A stretch of DNA of 64,000 bases, from the NCBI GenBank assembly GCA_033239125.1, contig BSWB01000002.1, forward strand, positions 47,527,001-47,591,000. Direction: 5' to 3'. Numbering within the stretch: the first letter of the stretch is position 1; each line of letters opens with the position of its first letter. This stretch comes from Fagopyrum homotropicum. Its lineage: Eukaryota; Streptophyta; Magnoliopsida; Caryophyllales; Polygonaceae. Below, piece after piece: positions 57,540 through 64,000 of the stretch. The notes under the pieces were generated by a model. It saw nothing but the letters and a program-made list of their open reading frames with translations. It was not told the DNA's origin and made no database searches. The translations under genes were made by a program, and so were the position numbers.

Positions 57540-59495
57540 GCAATCTTGATCAAGCTTAGCGCTATGGAGAATTCTATGACTTCATTTTCGAGGGCCCAAA
57601 AGTCCTTCGAACAACAACTTGCTAATAAGGCGAATGAAGCGCCAAGAGATCCAGGGAAACTTCCAGCAAAGACGGAAACTAACCCTAAGGGCCAATGCAT
57701 GGCCATAACGACGAGGAGTGGACTCAAAACTGCAGATCCAGTACCTCGCTCGACGCAGACCACCTCGGTCCAGACCCAGTCGAAGAACACCTCGACCGAG
57801 ATGCCAACCGAGGCGGAGCAACAGAAAGCAGGAGGGGCGACAGAAACTTATGTTCCGCCTCCTGCATACAAACCACCACTTCCATTCCCTCAGTCCAGAG
57901 CCAGAGCACATCTAGACAAGCACTTTGGTAAGTTTCTTGACTTGATGAATAAGCTACATATTAATATTCCTTTCCTTGATGCTATTTTAGGTATGCCCGC
58001 CTATGGGAAGTTCTTAAAAGAAATCTTATCAAGGAAGAGGAAGCTGGAGGATGTTGGTGAAGTTAGGATGACATCTAAATCTTCGGAGCTTATCAAAATC
58101 ATGAAGGAAAAGATGCCACCTAAGTTGAGAGATCCCGGCTCATTTTGTATTCCCATTCAAGTTGGGGATGTCACTTGTGAAGCCCTTTGTGATCTAGGAG
58201 CCAGCGTGAGCATCATCCCGCTGGAGCTATGCACGAAGATCGGTCTTGGAGAGCCCAAGCCGGTCAAGATTCGACTTTACATGGCGGATCGCTCCATTAC
58301 CCATCCCGTGGGCATTTTGGAGGACGTCCCGGTCAAGTTAGGTAACTTCTATCTTCCCATAGATTTTGTTGTACTTGACATTCCCGCAGATTATCCTGTT
58401 CCTATTATTCTCGGGAGACCATTTCTAGCAACTTCGGGTTGCAACGTGGATTGCAAGAACGCCAAGTTGAAATTCAACGTTGGTGGCGATGAGGTGGAGT
58501 TCGCGCTACTTGCAGCCATGAAAGGGGAGCAGCTAACTGATGATATCTTCAACATCTACGATGAAGAAGAATCAAGAGAATTGGTGAGCTCTATCCTTAT
58601 TAACGATCCACTCGAAAGAGTTATTAGCTTCAGTTTAATGGAGGAAGGTATAGATGCTTCTTGTGATGCAGATATACGGAGCTTGAAGGAACTGGAAGAG
58701 GATCCAGGAGCTAAAACTGAGAAGCTAATCCAGGAGACGAAGATCTCCAGTCTCGGATCCAGTAGCAGTACCTCGACCGAGGCACTTTCTGGACTGAGCG
58801 AGGCGACCGAAGAACATCTCGGTCAACGCTTATGCGCCTCGACCGAGGTCGATGGCGAGATGATGTCAACTGAGATTACTGAGAATAACAAATTTCTAAC
58901 TCCCTCCTCTGATATTCATCCACTGTTGGTGGAGCATTCCATCCACAAACTTTCTGATAATAAAGGTCCTTGGTACGCTGATATTGTGAACTATCTTGTT
59001 TGCCAGGAGATACCGCCCGGATTGACGTACTCTAAAAAGAAAAGATTCTTCAAGGAAGTACGACATTACTACTGGGACGAGCCGTTGCTATTCAAGCGCG
59101 GACCGGATGGGATGCTTCGAAGATGCGTTCCGGAGGATGAAGTTAATAGCGTCATAAGGCATTGTCATTCACTTCCTTGTGGGGGGCATGCTAGCACCGA
59201 TAAAACATGCGCTAAGGTATTGCGTTCCGGTTTCTTTTGGCCTACATTATTTAAGGATGTGCAATCTTTTGTTGTCTCTTGTGATGCATGCCAAAGAACA
59301 GGAAACTTATCAAGGAGGAACGAGATGCCACTTAATAACATCCAAGAAGTGGAAATCTTTGATGTATGGGGATTGACTTCATGGGACCTTTCCCATCCTC
59401 CGGAGGAAACCTCTACATTCTCCTTGCAGTTGATTACGTCTCTAGATGGGTTGAAGCCATTGCTTCTCCCACTAACGACGCCAAAGTGGTTGTGA
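57540..59495 (+). CDS. Athila Pol: protease fused to integrase N-terminus, RT deleted
   Basis: Same frame as Gag after the single TAG, open for about 650 residues. The pre-protease linker (AITTRSGLK...[16 protein letters not shown]) leads to the aspartic protease with [15 protein letters not shown] at about residues 215-229 and [15 protein letters not shown]. An acidic linker follows, then [20 protein letters not shown] and the integrase zinc finger ([12 protein letters not shown]...CDACQRTG). Reverse transcriptase and RNase H, normally some 450 residues here, are entirely missing, yet the frame stays open across the join (near 58880-58990). At about 59371 a one-base shift puts the integrase core in the next frame. 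The protease has DLGA where most elements have D(S/T)GA, which is normal for Athila. Confidence 0.9.
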   Translation, partial: AILIKLSAMENSMTSFSRAQKSFEQQLANKANEAPRDPGKLPAKTETNPKGQCMAITTRSGLKTADPVPRSTQTTSVQTQSKNTSTEMPTEAEQQKAGGATETYVPPPAYKPPLPFPQSRARAHLDKHFGKFLDLMNKLHINIPFLDAILGMPAYGKFLKEILSRKRKLEDVGEVRMTSKSSELIKIMKEKMPPKLRDPGSFCIPIQVGDVTCEALCDLGASVSIIPLELCTKIGLGEPKPVKIRLYMADRSITHPVGILEDVPVKLGNFYLPIDFVVLDIPADYPVPIILGRPFLATSGCNVDCKNAKLKFNVGGDEVEFALLAAMKGEQLTDDIFNIYDEEESRELVSSILINDPLERVISFSLMEEGIDASCDADIRSLKELEEDPGAKTEKLIQETKISSLGSSSSTSTEALSGLSEATEEHLGQRLCASTEVDGEMMSTEITENNKFLTPSSDIHPLLVEHSIHKLSDNKGPWYADIVNYLVCQEIPPGLTYSKKKRFFKEVRHYYWDEPLLFKRGPDGMLRRCVPEDEVNSVIRHCHSLPCGGHASTDKTCAKVLRSGFFWPTLFKDVQSFVVSCDACQRTGNLSRRNEMPLNNIQEVEIFDVWGLTSWDLSHPPEETSTFSLQLITSLDGLKPLLLPLTTPKWL

Positions 59496-60244
59496 AGTTC
59501 TTGAATAGAACTATCTTTCCACGATTTGGAACTCCACGCATCATCATTAGCGATGGAGGAACGCATTTCATCAACCGGAAGTTCAAAGCACTTCTATCGA
59601 AGTATGGGGTAACCCACAAGGTATCAACTGCTTACCACCCTCAAACTAGTGGACAGGTCGAGATCTCGAATAGAGAAATCAAGGCAATTTTGGAGAAGAC
59701 CGTCTCTAGAACGAGGAAGGATTGGTCCATGAAGTTGGACGATGCTCTTTGGGCATACAGGACCGCATTCAAGACTCCCATAGGCACCACTCCTTATAAT
59801 TTGGTATATGGGAAGTCTTGCCACTTGCCCGTTGAATTGGAACACAAGGCATATTGGGCTATCAAATGGTTGAATTTCGATATCAAAGAGGCTGGTGAGA
59901 AGCGACTATTGGAACTTAACGAGCTGGAGGAGCTGCGTTTGAACGCTTATGAGAATGCCAAAATCTACAAGGAAAGGACGAAGAGATGGCATGACAAGCG
60001 TATCGTCCCAAAGGAGCTTAACGAAGGAGACTTAGTTCTACTCTTCAACTCCCGCCTCCGCCTTTTTCCAGGTAAGTTGAAATCTAGATGGACCGGGCCT
60101 TACGTTGTGAAACATGTTTTCCCTCATGGTGCAGTTGAGATATGGGGCGAAACTAGCGGAAGCTTCAAGGTCAACGGTCATAGACTTAAGAAATACCAAC
60201 CAGAAACGCCGGTTGAGGAGGTTGCACCAATATACCTCATTTGA
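59366..60244 (+). CDS. Athila integrase core and C-terminal domain
   Basis: 292 residues from [12 protein letters not shown], overlapping the preceding frame. Catalytic triad residues are present: D in GIDFMGP, D in [11 protein letters not shown] and E in [11 protein letters not shown]. Further motifs: [20 protein letters not shown] and the C-terminal [20 protein letters not shown]. The enzyme would insert the cDNA. It is separated from its zinc finger by one missing base at about 59371; the natural protein was one chain. Confidence 0.92.
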   Translation: MGIDFMGPFPSSGGNLYILLAVDYVSRWVEAIASPTNDAKVVVKFLNRTIFPRFGTPRIIISDGGTHFINRKFKALLSKYGVTHKVSTAYHPQTSGQVEISNREIKAILEKTVSRTRKDWSMKLDDALWAYRTAFKTPIGTTPYNLVYGKSCHLPVELEHKAYWAIKWLNFDIKEAGEKRLLELNELEELRLNAYENAKIYKERTKRWHDKRIVPKELNEGDLVLLFNSRLRLFPGKLKSRWTGPYVVKHVFPHGAVEIWGETSGSFKVNGHRLKKYQPETPVEEVAPIYLI

Positions 60245-61041
60245 GACGCAGCATGGTCCAGCTAGCGACCTTAAATCAAGCGCTTCTTGGGAGGCAACCC
60301 AAGGTATTGCTTTCTTTTCCCGTTTTCTAGTCTAGCTTAGATAGTTTTTTTGTTTTTGCTTTGCTTTGCTTTGTTTTTGGCGTTCTGGACAAACAACAGG
60401 GAATATCTAAGGAAGGATGGATAACTGGAAGGACAAAAGTTCGAGATTTTGAGAAGACAGAAGCATCTCGGTCACTGTCAGAGCACCTCGACCGAGTTGA
60501 TTCTTGAGCAACCGAGGCGACTAGGGTTTCTGCAGAACCACCTTGGTCCGTACCACCTCGGTCCAGTCGAGACCATCTCGACCGAGGTGACAGCAGATCC
60601 AGGAACAGTATAAAAGGGGGAAAAATTTATTTTTCACTTTTTTTACCCACCTCGACCGCGGCGACAGTCCACTTCGATCTCTCTCAAATCTCGCTCGTTT
60701 TTGAAGATTTCTGCTTCTAAACTGTGATTGAAGGGTCGAGGAACCGATTGCAACAACAGATCTGCAAGAAAATCGAACGAATCGACCGAAACGAGGTAAA
60801 ACAAGTCGAAACCCTAACTCGTTCATTCGCTTCGATTTGGGCTTTGGTTGCCCCTGATTTTGCTGAGAAAAGGCATAAGTACCCCTTAGGAAGCAATTGT
60901 AGTGATTTTAGGGGGAAAAGAACTGAAATTCTGAGATTTGGAATCGTAACTGCTACGCCTCGGTCCAGTCGAACTGCATCTCGACCGAGGTGTTCTTGAG
61001 GCTTGTCAGTGACCGAGGTGGTCTGACAGTGCTGAGTGAAA
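60245..61041 (+). other. pol-env spacer of the Athila element
   Basis: Non-coding. It holds the densest set of CTCGACCGAG-type motifs (60474-60663 and 60957-61023), a (TTTGC)n run near 60350, and TATAAAAGGGGG at 60609 that could serve as a subgenomic promoter for the env-like gene. Confidence 0.6.
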
Positions 61042-62466
61042 ATGAGTTCCGATCGCCGCCTAGCCCTGAGAGACAGATCCTCACCCTCCCCTTCTTCCTC
61101 TTCCTCCCGTCCTTACCGCCCGGTTATCCACGAGAGATGTCGGGTAGACTATGAGCGGATAGCTAGCCGTCCAGTTATCGCACCACGATTTCTAGACGTG
61201 TCGGCTTTTGATTGCCTAGGGTTAGACGCTGACCTTAGGAGGATGATTGCTACTGTCGGGCTGGATCAGTTTACTGAGATCCGAGCCCCAGCTTACTTGG
61301 AGCCGACCTTGGAGTTTGTTAGCTCCTTCTCCTACCTCCCCACAGACCAGTCTGTGAAGTACCGGTTGATGAACCGGAACTTCATAGTTCCTTTAGAGAT
61401 ATGGAGAGAGATTTTTGGTTTCTCTGAGCCCACCGCCACTGATTTCCCCTCCCGATCCGTAGCTAGGGAGTTCTGGGGGCAGATTGCCCATATTACTGAG
61501 CATGCAGACAGATGGCGCCCTAAAGATTCCAGGGAGAAGGTCATCTTTCATCCGGCCTTCAGACTAGCCCACAGGATTTTCAGCGAGACACTTCTGGCGC
61601 GTACTGAGACGCCCTAGAAGATCAGACAGGGCGAGCTCTTCAGCCTCTACTGCATGGTCACAAGAGGTTTCCCAGACTTTGGCTTGCTCCTGGCAGAGGA
61701 TCTGCACAGGATCAAGGCCAAGGCGAAGGGAGACATTTGATGCGGAGGTCTAGTCACCCATATCGCTACCTACCACGGGATGGACCTCAGTGTTTGCACG
61801 ATGGTGGCGGCTCCGAAGCCGTTGGGATTACAGGAGATGATCACACGGAGGATTCTGGTTCCCCGTGGTTTGACCACTCCATACGTCGCCATGCCTTGGG
61901 AGCGGACTGCACCTCAAGGGATCCGCTGGTCTGCTCAGTTCACAGTCTTTGATCCTCAGTACTGGCAGACAGCTTGGGCTACACTGATGGAGGATCACAG
62001 AGAGGCAGCAGCTGCCCCTGCTGAGGAGGAGGAGGATGACGACGACGAGGAGACGACGGATGAGAGAGATGGTGGTGTCCCGATGGATACAGGGATAAAT
62101 ACTGCAGGGACGAGCGCGCCACCGATCATCGACTTGGATGATGAGGAGGATACTGAGCCAGCACCTGCTGCTAGATCTGCTAGGCGTCGGACACGCCGCC
62201 ATAGAGATTCTGAGGTTCATCGCCGGATCGACGACCTGACAGATCATATGATAGACTCTTATGCTGCCCTTACTGTGGACATGCATGAGAGATTTGCTGC
62301 CCAGGACCGACACATTGACCGCTGGACTCATCAGATGTTAGAGGAGCAGCACTATTAGCGCAGGATGATGGAGCTACAGTTCCAGCAGACTATGGGCTAT
62401 CCGTTCGACCCGGCTCAGTATCCGTATGCGCCACCACCACCACCACCACCGGATCGAGACTATTGA
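61042..62466 (+). pseudogene. Athila env-like gene (ATHILA ORF-1 family) with three in-frame stops
   Basis: One frame runs from ATG 61042 to TGA 62464, interrupted by TAG at 61615, TGA at 61738 and TAG at 62356. The first part carries the family pattern: HERCRVDYERIASRPVI, FLDVSAFDCLGLDADLRRMI, YLEPTLEFVSSFSYL and EIWREIFGFSE. A second part reads GELFSLYCMVTRGFPDFGLL, then GLTTPYVAMPWERTAP. An acidic stretch (EEEEDDDDEETTDERD), an Arg-rich segment and a Pro-rich tail (APPPPPPP) follow. It sits between pol and the 3' LTR like a retroviral env, but the role is unproven in plants and no convincing signal peptide or membrane anchor is visible. The stops suggest inactivation. Confidence 0.82.
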
Positions 62467-63916
62467 GGAGCTACAGGATTTTCTTTATTCTATTTTTATG
62501 CAGTTCAGCTTTTTATCCGGTGAGTACTCTTGTCTCTAGACTTTTTATTTAACCCACTGGGACAGTGTGTCCCAAGTATGGGGTGTTTGTATTATTTGAC
62601 TACCTTTTGATGTATTTGACTACTTGATGTATTATATTTCATCGGATATTTTCATATTTATGCTTCAGTTGCCTTTATATGATTATCTGATATTACATGC
62701 ATACCTACAAGTTATTTGATTGAGAAAAACGTCGAAACCGAAAAAAAAAAAAAAATTTTTGACCTCGACCGGGGAGATTCTGGCCAAACGAGGCATTTCA
62801 CCTCGGTTGAACCAAGAACACCTCGACCGAGGTGGGTTACTGAGAGTTTTCGAAACGATTTTTTTGTGTTACTTATCTGGATATGATCTCAGTGAAGATC
62901 TTGTTTACTGACTGGTTTTAAATTCTTTATGTGTTTGAAAGGTTTTATAATATGTTTAAGTTGCTAAATGCTTTGTTTGAAATTATTGGCATGTTTAATA
63001 CTTTGTTTTTATCCAAATTATGTTGAATTTGAAGGTTGACACCGCAGGTTAAGTTCTCTCACTTTCTTCTTGGAAAGACCAAGGCAATTCATTCTCTTCT
63101 TCTTCTTCTTCTTGATCATGCTTAGCCCCTCATATACATTTTGCCTCCCTTTACCTATCCGGGAATTTGGAAGCAAACGAAGTGGTGAGAGCAAGTGGAG
63201 TTAAAGTTGAGAAGTGGCTGGAAGTGAAAGTGTTAGAAAGCAATAATAGGTTTGGGGAAGTCAATCATGAAGATGAGTAACTCGGCACCATTCACATAGC
63301 CGGGTGTTTGTGTCTTGCCAAAATCGGATTGAGCGATATTCCTAACGGGTCATGGTATGTGCATCAAGGGTTTGATGCATCTCGAGAAATTGATGATTGC
63401 AGATTTCCTAGGCTTCGGTTATTGTGCACCTCTGTCCATGCATCCCAAAAAGTAAAGTAAAAAGAAAAAGTGTGAAATAAGCAAAGCTTATTGGTGGAAG
63501 ATGTTGCAAGTCAAAGTGAAAGTGAAGTTCATCCTTTTCCCGGATTCTAGCACCACATTACCTTACATACATCCCTACCCTACACGTTTCTGGACCTTTC
63601 TTTTGGGAAGCCCTTGAGACCTTGAGCTTGTTGATTGACTTAGTGGTTTAAATCGGATTATACATGATTAATTTTGATAATTATGATTTATTATGCATTC
63701 TATGATTTTATGCAAAGATGAACAACTTTCCTATATTTATAAAATGTTTTGAGCATGTTGAGTTTTTAAATTCCAGGAAGTACTCTCTTAGAGTGATCTA
63801 TGGTAGTTGCACACCATAAAATGTTTTTGGAAGACTTTTTCATTGATTTTTTATGACCTATAATCCATTCTACCTTGTCTTCTATATGAGGAACTTGCTT
63901 GGGGACAAGCAAGGGC
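62467..63916 (+). other. 3' non-coding region of the Athila element
   Basis: No gene recognised. It contains the composite motif at 62799-62834 with a perfect CACCTCGACCGAGGTG at 62819-62834, a poly(A) run near 62740 and a CTT microsatellite near 63085-63112. Confidence 0.6.
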
Positions 63917-63932
63917 TAAGTATGGGGTATTT
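63917..63932 (+). other. polypurine tract of the Athila element
   Basis: AAGTATGGGGTATTT directly precedes the 3' LTR start TGATAGC, in the standard position and form for Athila. Confidence 0.75.
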
Positions 63933-64000
63933 TGATAGCATGAATTATAGTCTATATTTTGGGGTTTGTTTGGACGTTTTATCTTTCATAATCTGCATGT
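63933..64000 (+). repeat. start of the Athila 3' LTR
   Basis: The 68 bases to the window edge are identical to 54231-54298, as read by eye. Confidence 0.92.

Larger units (their letters stand above)
54231..64000 (+). mobile_element. Athila-type Ty3/gypsy element lacking RT and RNase H
   Basis: 5' LTR 54231-55983, tRNA-Asp PBS, gag, protease joined directly to integrase, an Athila env-like gene with stops, polypurine tract, and the first 68 bp of the 3' LTR, identical to the 5' LTR. It is inserted in Athila LTR A. The right flank is outside the window, so the target duplication cannot be checked. Confidence 0.9.

Noticed and set aside
57045..57911. Several antisense frames of 60-120 residues
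   Set aside because: Shadows of the Asn-rich Gag tail and the pol linker on the opposite strand.

Overview
This is nuclear DNA from a flowering plant, most likely a eudicot. It is AT-rich and built mainly of transposable elements of several ages. Three things point to a plant: spliced genes of plant families (a CYP76-type cytochrome P450, an ALMT-type anion channel, a strictosidine-synthase-like remnant), plant retroelement lineages (Athila, chromovirus, copia) with PBSs matching plant tRNA-Asp and initiator tRNA-Met, and plant-style Helitrons, hAT, Mutator-like and Tourist elements. I cannot name the species. No rRNA, convincing tRNA or CRISPR array is visible.

Layout. 1-3338: most of a PIF/Harbinger transposon on the minus strand, with transposase (cut by the window edge) and a two-exon Myb/SANT-like partner. 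3519-3697: a MITE. 4600-6147: an intact two-exon CYP76-type P450. 6939-10334: a LEA_2 gene fragment abutting a 5'-truncated, stop-ridden chromovirus with one short LTR. 11240-13944: a head-to-tail cluster of short non-autonomous Helitrons. 14368-14957: a Mutator-like MITE. 15455-15672: a 15-bp minisatellite. 16030-16994: a strictosidine-synthase-like pseudogene. 17114-18133: a hAT element with perfect 8-bp TSD. 18370-18740: a weak fragment of a small membrane-protein gene. 19592-23576: more MITEs, a reverse Helitron and a decayed hAT-type transposase piece. 24348-35102: a complete Tekay-like chromovirus on the minus strand, with 5-bp TSD and near-identical LTRs but no recognisable gag. 35763-36361: a second Mutator-like MITE with its TSD. 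36372-40930: unassigned DNA. 41034-42818: an intact six-exon ALMT gene with a TATA box. 44785-46768: a copia LTR plus gag fragment. 48798-52606: a copia pol pseudogene split by a 2.8-kb solo LTR. 52608-64000: an Athila LTR interrupted by a second Athila element, whose 3' LTR begins at 63933.

Only the P450 (an ER monooxygenase of specialised metabolism) and the ALMT channel look like functional host genes. They are about 35 kb apart and nothing suggests they work together. The retroelements form a nesting series: copia, then the chromoviral solo LTR and an Athila LTR inside or beside it, then a younger Athila inside that LTR. Two retroelements have lost essential parts while keeping good ends: the Tekay-like element lacks gag, and the Athila lacks reverse transcriptase and RNase H. 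They are therefore probably moved in trans, or were when they inserted. The most unusual signal is a composite module in the Athila DNA: CACCTCGGTC, about 10 nt, then the near-palindrome CACCTCGACCGAGGTG. It recurs in the LTRs, inside pol, in the pol-env spacer and in the 3' leader.
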